Shown here: in pieces, positions 35,211 through 43,820 of the stretch
Layout: each line of letters begins with the position of its first letter
How positions within the stretch are numbered: the first letter of the stretch is position 1
NCBI GenBank assembly: GCA_036821905.1
Contig: DAISIR010000001.1
Location: 260,913 to 324,912 of the forward strand
DNA length: 64,000 nt
Reading direction: 5' to 3'
Source: Brooklawnia sp937867175
Lineage (GTDB): Bacteria > Actinomycetota > Actinomycetes > Propionibacteriales > Propionibacteriaceae
Program-made: the position numbers and the translations under genes
The notes under the pieces: generated by a model
Database searches by the model: none
The model's input: only the letters and a program-made list of their open reading frames with translations
Told to the model about the DNA's origin: nothing

Positions 35211-36211
35211 GGATAATGAGCGCCACGATCAAGGCATCCCAAGGTGCCCCCTACTCGCGCATCTACGGTGTGGGCGGCGAACGGGGCAACCGGGTCGTCG
35301 ACAACGCCGAGATGTGCACGATCATCGACTCGTCCGACGAGTGGATCCAGCAACGCACTGGCATTGTCGAGCGCCGGTGGGCGACCGAGGATCAGACCCC
35401 GCTGTCGATGGCGCTCGCGGCCAGCCGCAAGGCCATCGAACGCTCCGGCATCGATCCCGCGCAGATCAACGCGGTGCTGGTGGCGACCGGCTCACACACC
35501 CGGCAGTTCCCCTCACTGGCGGTTTCGGTGGCGGCCGGCCTCGGCCTCAAAGACCCTGCCGCCACCGACCTGAGCGCTGCCTGCGCGGGCTTCTGCTATG
35601 GCGTCAGCCTGGCCGACTCCATGGTTCGCACCGGTACGGCCAAGAACGTGCTGGTCGTCGGAGTTGAGATACTGACCCGGCAGACCGACTTCACCGACCG
35701 CGGTACCGCGTTCCTGTTCGGGGACGGCGCCGGCGCCGTGGTGGTCGGGCCCAGCGAGACTCCGGGCATCGGCCCGGTGGTTTGGGGTTCGGACGGCGAG
35801 TCCGCCGACGTCATCTGGTCGGATGACTGGAACGAAGCGTTCGCTTCTGGCAAGAAGCCGGTCATCCACATGGAGGGCAACAAGGTCTTCCGCTGGGCGA
35901 CCACCTTCATCGCGGAGAAGACTGCCGAGGCGCTGGAGGCAGCCGGGCTGAAGCCGGAGGAACTTGACGTCTTCATCCCCCACCAGGCGAACAACCGCAT
36001 CACAGACTCGATGCTTCGCCGCATGCACTTGCCGGAATCGGTCGTGATCAGCCGCGACATCCGGCAGATGGGCAACTCGTCGGCGGCTTCCATCCCGATC
36101 GCAATGGAGGCCCTGCTCGAGTCGGGCGACGCCAAATCCGGCGACACTGCCCTGGTCATAGGCTTCGGCGCGGGGCTGGTCTACGCCGGCCAAGTCGTCG
36201 TCCTACCCTGA
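35207..36211 (+). CDS. fabH: 3-oxoacyl-ACP synthase III
   Basis: 334 aa from the ATG at 35207, overlapping the fabD stop; the ATG at 35216, with GAGG closer, is an alternative. The Cys-His-Asn triad is visible: Cys in DLSAACAGFCYGVSLA, His in FIPHQANNRI, Asn in MGNSSAASIP. It condenses a short acyl-CoA with malonyl-ACP and so starts fatty-acid chains; in actinobacteria it usually accepts branched primers, which I cannot read from the sequence. GFGAGLVYAG closes the fold. Confidence 0.95.
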   Translation: MRIMSATIKASQGAPYSRIYGVGGERGNRVVDNAEMCTIIDSSDEWIQQRTGIVERRWATEDQTPLSMALAASRKAIERSGIDPAQINAVLVATGSHTRQFPSLAVSVAAGLGLKDPAATDLSAACAGFCYGVSLADSMVRTGTAKNVLVVGVEILTRQTDFTDRGTAFLFGDGAGAVVVGPSETPGIGPVVWGSDGESADVIWSDDWNEAFASGKKPVIHMEGNKVFRWATTFIAEKTAEALEAAGLKPEELDVFIPHQANNRITDSMLRRMHLPESVVISRDIRQMGNSSAASIPIAMEALLESGDAKSGDTALVIGFGAGLVYAGQVVVLP

Positions 36212-36266
36212 CCGCCCAACAACCAACAACCTGACCAACACCAAACAAGAAGAGGAAACAAAGAAA

Positions 36267-36512
36267 ATGGCTACCACCGAAGAAATCCGCACCCAGCTCG
36301 CCGACATCGTCAACGACGTTGCCGGTGTCGACCAGACCGACGTGCAGCTCGACAAGAACTTCGTCGACGACCTGGACGTCGACTCGTTGTCAATGGTCGA
36401 GATCATCTACGCCTGCGAGGAGGCCTTCGGGGTCTCCATCCCCGATGAGGACGCCAAGGACCTCAAGACCGTCGGCGACGCCGTCTCCTACATCGAGCGC
36501 GCTCAGGCCTGA
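36267..36512 (+). CDS. acpP: Acyl carrier protein
   Basis: 81 aa acidic four-helix protein. The 4'-phosphopantetheine Ser is in LDVDSLSMVEIIY. Loop and helix three (GVSIPDEDAKDLKTVGDAV) are standard. GAGGAAAC lies upstream of the ATG. It carries the growing chain for FabD, FabH and FabF. A strong hairpin in the gap to fabF (36544-36584) may set its mRNA level apart from that of its neighbours. Confidence 0.96.
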   Translation: MATTEEIRTQLADIVNDVAGVDQTDVQLDKNFVDDLDVDSLSMVEIIYACEEAFGVSIPDEDAKDLKTVGDAVSYIERAQA

Positions 36513-36543
36513 CCCGAACCGCCCACCAGACACCCACCCCCAA

Positions 36544-36584
36544 GCTCGGCGGTCCGCTAGACCCCCCTTGCCGGACCGCCGAGC
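36544..36584 (+). other. Intercistronic hairpin between acpP and fabF
   Basis: GCTCGGCGGTCCG pairs perfectly with CGGACCGCCGAGC across a 15-base loop. It lies 31 bases after acpP and 40 bases before fabF. There is no T-tract, so partial termination, attenuation or 3'-end protection of an acpP message are all possible. Confidence 0.7.
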
Positions 36585-36624
36585 CCGCAAATCCGCAAGA
36601 CTTCCTCACACTCGGGAGAACCAC

Positions 36625-37881
36625 ATGACCGAAGTCGTCATCACCGGTTTCGGCGCCATCACCCCGTTGGGCGATGACGCAGCAACTACCTGGCAGGCCT
36701 TGCTTGACGGACGCAGCGGCATCCGCCGCATCGAGACCGAGTGGGCAAAAGACCTGCCCGTCCAGATCGCAGGCCCGGTGAAGACCGACCTCACCCCGTG
36801 GATCCCCCGGGTGGAGGCGCGCCGCATGGACCGCGTCAGCCAACTCGCCCTGGTGGCCGCCCGTGAGGCCTGGTCGGACGCCGGCTTCGGCCTCGGCGAG
36901 CAGAACCAGACCGACCCGGAGCGCCTCGGCGTCTCGGTCGGCACCGGCATCGGCGGGCTGGTCAGCACCCTGGATGCGTGGGACGTGCAACAGGCGAAGG
37001 GCATCCGCCGGGTGAGCCCGTTCACCGTCCCGATGCTGATGGCCAACGCCCCTGCCGCCCACGTCGGCCTGCTGGTCAAGGCCAAGGCGGGCGTGCATGC
37101 GCCGGTCTCGGCGTGTGCCTCGTCCAACGAGGCCATCGCCTTGGGTGCGAACATGCTGCGACTCGGCGAGGCCGACGTCGCGGTGGTGGGCGGATCGGAA
37201 GCCGTCATCCACGCCATGCCGATCGCCGCCTTCGCCCAGATGCAGGCGCTCAGCCGCCGAAACGATGAACCGGAGCGGGCCTCGCGTCCGTGGGACGTCG
37301 ACCGGGACGGCTTCGTGATCGGTGAGGGCGCGGTGATGATGGTCATCGAGACGCTCGAATCCGCGCAGGCCCGCGGCGCCAAGATCTACGGCACGCTCGC
37401 CGGTTCCGGCATCAGCGCCGACTCGCACGACCTGGTGCAGCCGGAGCCGTCCGGTTCGGGGCAGCTGTCGGCGATGGTCAAGGCGATGCGCCACAGCGGC
37501 CTGCAGCCCTCCGACATCAAGCACGTCAATGCCCACGGCACGTCCACCCCTCAGGGTGACATCACCGAAGCGAAGTCGATCCGCACCGCGCTGGGCGACG
37601 CCGCAGACGAAGCGATCGTCACCAGCACCAAGTCGATGACCGGGCACTTGCTGGGTGGCGCTGGCGCGCTGGAGACCTTTGCGACGGTGATGGCACTGCG
37701 CGAGCGGGTGGTACCGCCGACCATCAATCTGGACAACCCCGAGCCCGATCTCGGCATCAACATCGCCGCCAACACCAAGCGTGAGCTGCCGGACGGCCCG
37801 CTGGCAGCGCTGAACAACTCGTTCGGCTTTGGCGGCCACAACGTGGCGATCGCGGTGACGAACCAGCACACCACGCACTGA
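36625..37881 (+). CDS. fabF: 3-oxoacyl-ACP synthase II
   Basis: 418 aa from the ATG at 36625 after GGGAGA. The active-site Cys is in VSACASSNEAIALG near residue 165; the two catalytic His are in NAHGTSTPQGD and TKSMTGHLLGGAG; the C-terminal FGFGGHN loop is intact. It elongates acyl-ACP with malonyl-ACP. Last gene of the fabD-fabH-acpP-fabF operon. A 12-bp inverted repeat follows. Confidence 0.95.
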   Translation: MTEVVITGFGAITPLGDDAATTWQALLDGRSGIRRIETEWAKDLPVQIAGPVKTDLTPWIPRVEARRMDRVSQLALVAAREAWSDAGFGLGEQNQTDPERLGVSVGTGIGGLVSTLDAWDVQQAKGIRRVSPFTVPMLMANAPAAHVGLLVKAKAGVHAPVSACASSNEAIALGANMLRLGEADVAVVGGSEAVIHAMPIAAFAQMQALSRRNDEPERASRPWDVDRDGFVIGEGAVMMVIETLESAQARGAKIYGTLAGSGISADSHDLVQPEPSGSGQLSAMVKAMRHSGLQPSDIKHVNAHGTSTPQGDITEAKSIRTALGDAADEAIVTSTKSMTGHLLGGAGALETFATVMALRERVVPPTINLDNPEPDLGINIAANTKRELPDGPLAALNNSFGFGGHNVAIAVTNQHTTH

Positions 37882-37905
37882 CGCCAAGTTACGCCGAGAC
37901 TGGCC

Positions 37906-37939
37906 ACAGTGCGGCCCGGTTTATACTGGGCCGCACTGT
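37906..37939. terminator. Hairpin between fabF and the LCP gene with a -10-like loop
   Basis: ACAGTGCGGCCC pairs perfectly with GGGCCGCACTGT around GGTTTATACT. The stem fits a fabF terminator (24 bases past the stop). The loop contains TATACT, a good -10 for the LCP gene starting at 37961. No convincing -35 is visible. Confidence 0.6.
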
Positions 37940-37960
37940 CCAAGATCGGGGGATTGAGAT

Positions 37961-39112
37961 ATGGCAAACGACGAAACGCCCGGGATGATGCCACGTCGTG
38001 CGTCCGAGGTGCCCCACGACGGCACCGAGGAAACGCCGACAGCCGGCAGCGCCCGGGCGTCCGCCGATTCAGCCGACCGCCCCGACGCCGAGTACCTGCT
38101 TCCCGAGCAGCAAGACACGGCCCAAGACGTGAAGACGCGCCGCAAGCGGAACCGCGTCGCCCTCGGGGTGACGGCCGGCATCCTTGGCTTCGTGCTGCTG
38201 GCGGTGGCGGTGATCGTGGGCTTCTACGTGAAGTCGGCCAATGACGCCATGAACCACATGCAGCGCCAACCCCTGCTGCCGCAGGGTGAGCGTCCCCCGG
38301 CCCCCACCGCCGAGGACGGCAAGCAAGCTCCCGTCAACATCTTGATCATGGGAACCGATTCCCGCGGCGAAGGCGACCAAGGCCGCTCGGACGTGCTGAT
38401 GATGGCGCACATCAGCGGCGACCGGAAGACCGTCTACCTGATCTCGTTCCCTCGCGACCTGTGGGTGAACGTGCCGGGACACGGCATGGCCAAGATCAAC
38501 GCGGCCTACGCCTGGGGTGGCATGCCGCTCACCGTCCAGACCATTGAGGAACTGACCGGTGCGCACGTGAGCCACACGTCGATCATCGACTTCGAAGGCT
38601 TCGTCCAGGTGGTGGACGCGATCGGCGGCATCAACGTGTACAACCATGCCGCGTCCGAACGGTTCCCTGCCGGCTACATCGAACTGGACGGGACGTCGGC
38701 ACTGGCCTTCAGCCGGGAGCGCTACAACCTTCCCAACGGTGACCTCGACCGCGCGCGCCGGCAGCGCGAGGTGGTGATGGCGGTGACGCGTCAGATGCTC
38801 ACCCCAGATGTGCTTGCCGACCCCGGCAAGTTCAACAACGTGGTCAACACCATTGCGCCCTACTTCACCGTGAACGAGGAGTTCACCAGCTCCGAGATGA
38901 CCAAGCTTGCGTTGTCGATGCGGGTGACTGGCAGCTCGGGGTTGCGGCAGTTGCAGGCCCCACTCGCTGGCTTCGGCACCTCTGACGACGGTCAGTCGAT
39001 CGATGTCGTGGACGCCGAGATCATGGCCGAGCTGGGTAAGGCGCTGCAGAACGATCAGATGGACGCCTACTGGCAGGCACACAAGGACGATCCGCCGGTG
39101 CCGGATCGCTGA
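37961..39112 (+). CDS. LytR-CpsA-Psr (LCP) family cell-wall ligase
   Basis: 383 aa. A cytoplasmic acidic start of about 65 residues is followed by one membrane helix (VALGVTAGILGFVLLAVAVI) and an extracellular LCP domain. Landmarks: NILIMGTDSRGEGDQGRSDV with the conserved Asp/Arg, YLISFPRDLWVNVPG, KINAAYAWGG, and RYNLPNGDLDRARRQREVV, whose Arg residues bind polyprenyl pyrophosphate. LCP enzymes attach secondary polymers such as teichoic acid or arabinogalactan to peptidoglycan. GGGGAT precedes the ATG. Confidence 0.92.
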   Translation: MANDETPGMMPRRASEVPHDGTEETPTAGSARASADSADRPDAEYLLPEQQDTAQDVKTRRKRNRVALGVTAGILGFVLLAVAVIVGFYVKSANDAMNHMQRQPLLPQGERPPAPTAEDGKQAPVNILIMGTDSRGEGDQGRSDVLMMAHISGDRKTVYLISFPRDLWVNVPGHGMAKINAAYAWGGMPLTVQTIEELTGAHVSHTSIIDFEGFVQVVDAIGGINVYNHAASERFPAGYIELDGTSALAFSRERYNLPNGDLDRARRQREVVMAVTRQMLTPDVLADPGKFNNVVNTIAPYFTVNEEFTSSEMTKLALSMRVTGSSGLRQLQAPLAGFGTSDDGQSIDVVDAEIMAELGKALQNDQMDAYWQAHKDDPPVPDR

Positions 39113-39159
39113 CAGGCGGGTTCGGCGGCACCGGCCCGGTTCCAGAGGTACCTGTTGCC

Positions 39160-40251
39160 TCAGTCGACCGTGGTGACAGTTATGAACTCGGGGGCAGCAG
39201 GCTCCTCCTGAACGGTCGATCGCGCCCCGTCGGAGGGGTCCTCGGCGGCCGATTCGAACTGTTCGACCACGTCATCGACCAGTTCGTTGATAGCAGCGCC
39301 GTAGACCGGTCCACCGGCGAGCAACCCATCAGCACCCAGCAGGACCCCGCCCGGCACCCAATTCAGTCCCAGCCCCTTCTGCACGCTGCCCGCCACATCA
39401 ACGACCGCGCGTGGGCGCACACTGTCGGGAAGCTGGTCGATGACGCCCCGGGAGACGACCAACACGACGACGTCCAGGAACGGCAGTCGGTCGGCGAAGT
39501 CGTCAACCTTCGCGATGATCTCGGTGCAACTGCCGCAAGTGGCCGAGACATAGAGCAGCAACACGCCCCGCTGCTGCGCCAAATCAGGCAGCCGGACGAA
39601 CTGGCCCGGTTCGCGTTCCAGCACCGCGGTCGGAATAGGCTCGCGCAGATACTCCTCCGGCTCGGCCTCGAAGTCGGTGGCCGCGGCAACAGGGGCCACC
39701 GAGTCGTCACGCGCTGCGGCGATCCCTTCCCGTCCCTCCCGCGACAACAGCCAAGCCAGTCCGCCGACCACGGCGAGGGCCGCCAACCCGAGCCAGCCAC
39801 GCCAATCCTGGCGGAACAGCGTCACCACCAGCGGCGAAGCGTTGAACAGCGAGCCGACCAGCCCGATCGCCGCGGCCACGACCAGCAGCACGTTGCGCAC
39901 CAGCGTCCCGCGATCCACCGATGCGCTGGAGGCCACGCCGAAGCAATTGCAGCTGACGTGCTCCTGGCGTCCCAGGGCGGTCGCGATCAGCACCAGGTAG
40001 GAAACGAAGAGCAGGAGCGTCGCGATCCAGACCAAGGACTGCCAGATGCCCCCTGTCACGAGCAGCAGCACCGCCAACCCGATCTCGACCCATGGAACGG
40101 CGAGTTGCATCGGTCTGCTGGCCAGCGCGCCCGGGACCCGCAGGTCGCGCATCGCGGAGGCCATGGCGTCGGGCTGTCGCACCTTGGCAACCCCGGACCA
40201 GACGAGGACGGCGCAGATCACCAGGCCAAGGCCTGCCAGAGCGGGAATCAC
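39160..40251 (-). CDS. MauE-like membrane protein fused to a thioredoxin-like domain
   Basis: 363 aa from a GTG at 40251 after AAGGTGG; GTG at 40260 is also possible. Residues 1-190 hold about five membrane helices of MauE/DoxX type, with HVSCNCFG between helices. The C-terminal part is an external thioredoxin fold with YVSATCGSCTEIIAKV (C-x-x-C = CGSC). MauE with a CxxC partner points to thiol-disulfide work outside the membrane; the substrate is unknown. Convergent with the LCP gene, 47 bases away. Confidence 0.78.
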   Translation of the reverse strand: MIPALAGLGLVICAVLVWSGVAKVRQPDAMASAMRDLRVPGALASRPMQLAVPWVEIGLAVLLLVTGGIWQSLVWIATLLLFVSYLVLIATALGRQEHVSCNCFGVASSASVDRGTLVRNVLLVVAAAIGLVGSLFNASPLVVTLFRQDWRGWLGLAALAVVGGLAWLLSREGREGIAAARDDSVAPVAAATDFEAEPEEYLREPIPTAVLEREPGQFVRLPDLAQQRGVLLLYVSATCGSCTEIIAKVDDFADRLPFLDVVVLVVSRGVIDQLPDSVRPRAVVDVAGSVQKGLGLNWVPGGVLLGADGLLAGGPVYGAAINELVDDVVEQFESAAEDPSDGARSTVQEEPAAPEFITVTTVD

Positions 40252-40312
40252 ATCAGCCACCTTAGCCGTCCCGGCCACCACCGCCCCAAACGGCGGTGCC
40301 TGGTCTGCCGCC

Positions 40313-40813
40313 TCAGCCCACGCGGTGCAGCCAGCGCACCGGAGCGTCTTCGCCGGCGTAGCGGAAGACCTCAAGTTCGGCGTCCCAGGGCTCGCCCAGC
40401 AGTTCGGCCAAGGCCTCGGTGAGACTGATGCCGCCCGCGGACGCGGCAGTCATCGCGGTACGCAGCCGATCTTCGCTGACCTGAATATCTCCGTGGGGAC
40501 CGGTGGTGGCATGGAAGATGCCCAGATCTGGGGTGAACGCATAGCGCTGGCCCTGGTCGGCGGGGCCGGCGTCCTCGGTCACCTCGAAACGCACCCGCTG
40601 GCAGGTGCGCAGCGCGCTGGCCAACGTCGCGGAGGCGCCCACAGGTCCGGTCCAGGAGTACTCGGCCCGCAGGCAACCACGCTCGGCCGGCTGCGGCGTC
40701 CAGCCCAAATGAACCGGGACGCCCAATACCGCGCCCATCCCCCACTCGATATGCGGACACAGCGCGGCTGGCGTTGAGTGCACGAAGACGACTCCACGCG
40801 ACATGGTTCCCAT
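40313..40813 (-). CDS. DUF3145 family protein
   Basis: 166 aa. DUF3145 pattern: RGVVFVHSTPAALCPHIEWG at the start, VHLGWTPQPAERGCLRAEYSW, RVRFEVTEDAGPADQGQRYAFTP and a C-terminal EPWDAELEVFRYAGED. Known only from actinobacteria; function not established. The ATG at 40813 has GAGAGGAG five bases upstream, better than the second ATG at 40804. Divergent from the S9 peptidase, with 164 bases between starts. Confidence 0.9.
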   Translation of the reverse strand: MGTMSRGVVFVHSTPAALCPHIEWGMGAVLGVPVHLGWTPQPAERGCLRAEYSWTGPVGASATLASALRTCQRVRFEVTEDAGPADQGQRYAFTPDLGIFHATTGPHGDIQVSEDRLRTAMTAASAGGISLTEALAELLGEPWDAELEVFRYAGEDAPVRWLHRVG

Positions 40814-40977
40814 CTCGGCTCCTCTCGCTCCAGGTGTGCCTTCCCCTGCAACCGGGTACGAAATGCCGAATGGCTTTGTTTTCTGCCTGCGATTGTGCCG
40901 CAGTTCGCACAGTTGTGCCAGCTCTGCGGCGAGCCGAGATGCGGACTCCCTTCCTCCCGGGGCGGTACCTTCGTGAC

Positions 40978-42942
40978 ATGAGCACCGAACAGACCCGAAC
41001 CGCTCCGTACGGATCGTGGGTCTCCCCGATCAAGCTTGATGACGTCGTCGCCGCCGGGGCGTCCATGTCGAGCCTGATCGGTGACGGCGCCGACCTGTGG
41101 TGGTTGGAGACGCTCCCCGACCAAGACGGTCGCGCCACCGTGATGGCGATGCGCGAAGGGCTGGTCAGCGAGGTCACCCCTGCTGCGACGAACGTGCGCA
41201 GCCGCGTCAACGAGTACGGCGGTGGTGCTTTTCACGTCCGCGATGGGGTGCTGGTCTACTGCGACGACTCCGATCACACGGTCAAGCTGCGTTCCCCCGA
41301 TGGCACGATCCGCGCCCTGACCTCGGGTGATCCGCTGGTGCGCTACGGCGATCTGCGCGTCCACCCGAAGGTTCCGATGGTCTTGGCAGTTCGGGAGGAC
41401 CACCGCGTGAACGGCGAGGCTGAAACCACGTTGGTCGGGCTCGGCTGGCCCGGCACCGACGGTGCCGGACGAGAAGTGGTGCTGCGCCGGGGCGCCGACT
41501 TCTACGCCAACCCGACGCTGTCGGACGACGGCAGGCTGGCGTGGCTGGAGTGGTGGCATCCGGCGATGCCGTGGGACTCCACTTTGTTGAAGGTCGGTCG
41601 GTTGGACACCCAGGAGTGGAGCGTCGCCGATGTGCAATTGGTGGCCGGGCGATCCGGTGCCGGGCTGGATGGTGTGGCGGTGCACCATCCACGCTGGTCG
41701 ACGGCCGGCACACTGGTGTACACCTCGGATGCCAGCGGCTATTACCAGATGGCCGAGTGGGACGGCCGCGGGGTGCGGGCGCTGCACTGCGACCAGGCCG
41801 ACTTCGACCTGCCGATGTTCGTGCTGGGCAACCACGCCCATGCCGACCTGGACGGCAAACAGATCTTGGGCTGGCGTCTTGACGAGGGCCTGTGCCACCT
41901 GGCGATCGTGTCTCGGGTCGGGGCGCCCACCCGGCGGCTGGCAGGCGTGGCGGCGGTGGACTCGGTGGCCAGCGCGCTGGGGGTCGGCTACGCGATCGTC
42001 GATCGTCCCGCCGACAATCGGGGGCTGGTTCGCGTCGAGTCCGACGGGACGCTGGAGGTCTTGCGGACCGTCGGGGACAGCCCGGACCGGGGCTTCTGCT
42101 CGGTGGCAAGATCGCTGGTTTTCCAGGGCCGCCACGGGACGGTGCAGGCCTGGTACTACCCGCCCACCAACGCATCCTTCCGCGCGCCGGGTGGGACGCG
42201 TCCACCTGCCCTGATGCGGGTGCACGGCGGTCCGACCGCGATGACGACCAACGCGTACAACGCCACCGTCCAGTTTTGGACCTCGCGCGGGTTCGCGGTG
42301 CTCGACGTCAACTACTCGGGGTCGGCGGGCTTCGGGCGGCGCTGGCGAGACCGGCTGAAGGGGCTGTGGGGCGTCGCGGACGTGGACGACTGCATCGACG
42401 CCGCCGAGGCTGCCATCGATGCCGGTTTGGCCGACCCCGGCCGACTCGCCATCGCCGGCGGCAGCTCCGGCGGCTTCACCGCGCTGCGGGCCCTGACCAG
42501 CAGCGACCGCTTCGCGGCCGCGATCATCCGCTACGGCGTGGTCGACCTGACCGCCCTGCTGGACACCCACAAGTTCGAGTCGCGATACCTGGAGTCGCTG
42601 GTCGGCCGGTATCCAGCCGAGGAGAAGCTCTACCGGACGCGGTCCCCCATCAACAACCTCGACCGATTGCGCAGCCCGATACTCGTCCTGCAGGGCTCGG
42701 ACGATCCGGTGGTGCCGGAGTCGCAGTCGATCCAACTCGTCAATGCGGTGCGCAAACGTGGCCTGCCGGTGACGCTGCGGGTCTACGAAGGCGAGGGGCA
42801 CGGCTTCCGAAAAGCACAGACGCGGGCGGACGCGCTGGCCGCCGAGTACAGCTTCTGCGCGCAAGTCTTCGGGTTCACCCCGGCCGACGACCTGCCGCCG
42901 CTGGAGGTGGAGAACCTACCGGCCAAGACCGCCGCTGGTTGA
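40978..42942 (+). CDS. S9-family peptidase (prolyl oligopeptidase type)
   Basis: 654 aa from the ATG at 40978. An N-terminal beta-propeller (about residues 25-390) is followed by an alpha/beta hydrolase. The nucleophile Ser is in AIAGGSSGGFTAL, the acid in LQGSDDPVVPESQ and the His in YEGEGHGFRKAQ, in the right order. No signal peptide, so cytoplasmic. It likely cleaves small peptides or acyl-peptides. The intergenic repeat described at 42965-43058 follows. Confidence 0.9.
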   Translation: MSTEQTRTAPYGSWVSPIKLDDVVAAGASMSSLIGDGADLWWLETLPDQDGRATVMAMREGLVSEVTPAATNVRSRVNEYGGGAFHVRDGVLVYCDDSDHTVKLRSPDGTIRALTSGDPLVRYGDLRVHPKVPMVLAVREDHRVNGEAETTLVGLGWPGTDGAGREVVLRRGADFYANPTLSDDGRLAWLEWWHPAMPWDSTLLKVGRLDTQEWSVADVQLVAGRSGAGLDGVAVHHPRWSTAGTLVYTSDASGYYQMAEWDGRGVRALHCDQADFDLPMFVLGNHAHADLDGKQILGWRLDEGLCHLAIVSRVGAPTRRLAGVAAVDSVASALGVGYAIVDRPADNRGLVRVESDGTLEVLRTVGDSPDRGFCSVARSLVFQGRHGTVQAWYYPPTNASFRAPGGTRPPALMRVHGGPTAMTTNAYNATVQFWTSRGFAVLDVNYSGSAGFGRRWRDRLKGLWGVADVDDCIDAAEAAIDAGLADPGRLAIAGGSSGGFTALRALTSSDRFAAAIIRYGVVDLTALLDTHKFESRYLESLVGRYPAEEKLYRTRSPINNLDRLRSPILVLQGSDDPVVPESQSIQLVNAVRKRGLPVTLRVYEGEGHGFRKAQTRADALAAEYSFCAQVFGFTPADDLPPLEVENLPAKTAAG

Positions 42943-42964
42943 TCCGGGCCTTTCCCCGGCCCGA

Positions 42965-43058
42965 ACGTGGACGAACAGTCCGTGGGGACCGTCCAGACCC
43001 ACCTTTCGAACCCCGGACGTGGACGAACGATCCCCAGGGACCGTTCAGACTCGCACCA
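42965..43058. repeat. Dispersed intergenic repeat, two units
   Basis: Two copies of a degenerate unit: CGTGGACGAACAGTCCGTGG then GGACCGTCCAGACCC, and CGTGGACGAACGATCCCCAG then GGACCGTTCAGACTC. Each has a small GTCC/GGAC-type hairpin core. The same theme recurs at 59844-59969. It fills most of the gap between the convergent S9 peptidase and YggS genes. Confidence 0.6.
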
Positions 43059-43073
43059 GCCGCAGGATTGGGG

Positions 43074-43820
43074 TCAGCCGGCCACCGGCGGCCGTCCGCC
43101 GAAGATCGCGGTGCCCACCCGGACGCAGGTGGCGCCGTGCTCGATCGCCAACTCGAAGTCGCCCGACATGCCCATTGACAGCTCGGGCCAGTCCGAACCG
43201 GCGACCTGATCGTCCCGCAGCCGGTCACGCAAACCGCGCAGCATCTCGAAGCAGGCCGCAACCTGCTTGTGGTCAGGGCTCGGAATTGCGATCGTCATCA
43301 GACCCCGCACGTTCAACGAGTCGAAGGCCCCCATCTCGGCAGCGAAGCTCAGCACATCGTCGGGGGCCAGGCCAAACTTGGTCGACTCCCCCGAGGTGTT
43401 CACTTCGACGAGCACGTCGAGGCTGCGTCCCAGCGCCTGCAGCCGGCGATCGAGGTTGGCCGCCAACTTCAGCGAGTCGAGCGCCTGGAACTCGGCGACC
43501 CACTCGACCGCGCGTCCCGCCTTGTTCGACTGCAGTGGCCCGATCAGGGCGAACTCGATCCCCAGTGCGGGATCAAGCAGTTCGGCCTTAGCCACCAACT
43601 CCTGGACCCGGTTCTCACCGAACCGGTCGATGCCGGCCGCGTGTGCGGCCACCAGCGCCTCGACCGGATGGGTCTTGCTCACCGGCAGCAGCCGCACCTC
43701 GGCCGCGTCGCGTCCGGCCCGTTCGCAGGCGGACGCGATGCGGCCTCGCACGGCGGCGACGTTCGCCGCGATCACGTCCGCCGGCGCAGCGTCCGGCTGG
43801 TTGTTCGTCAACTCGCTCAT
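43074..43820 (-). CDS. YggS/PLPBP family pyridoxal-phosphate protein
   Basis: 248 aa from the ATG at 43820, which overlaps the stop of the VWA gene (ATGA). Single-domain alanine-racemase-like barrel. The PLP Lys is in VRLLPVSKTHPVEAL near residue 47, then GENRVQELVAKAE, FALIGPLQSNKAG, VLVEVNTSGESTKFG and the phosphate loop LSMGMSGDFELAI. It balances free PLP in the cytoplasm and has no catalytic role known. It is last in the moxR operon, an unusual companion. Confidence 0.93.
   Translation of the reverse strand: MSELTNNQPDAAPADVIAANVAAVRGRIASACERAGRDAAEVRLLPVSKTHPVEALVAAHAAGIDRFGENRVQELVAKAELLDPALGIEFALIGPLQSNKAGRAVEWVAEFQALDSLKLAANLDRRLQALGRSLDVLVEVNTSGESTKFGLAPDDVLSFAAEMGAFDSLNVRGLMTIAIPSPDHKQVAACFEMLRGLRDRLRDDQVAGSDWPELSMGMSGDFELAIEHGATCVRVGTAIFGGRPPVAG

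Noticed and set aside
40579..42864. 761-codon minus-strand open frame opposite the S9 peptidase
   Set aside because: The plus strand has full catalytic triad motifs. The opposite frame is low-complexity Arg/Gly/Pro-rich shadow and overlaps the DUF3145 gene.
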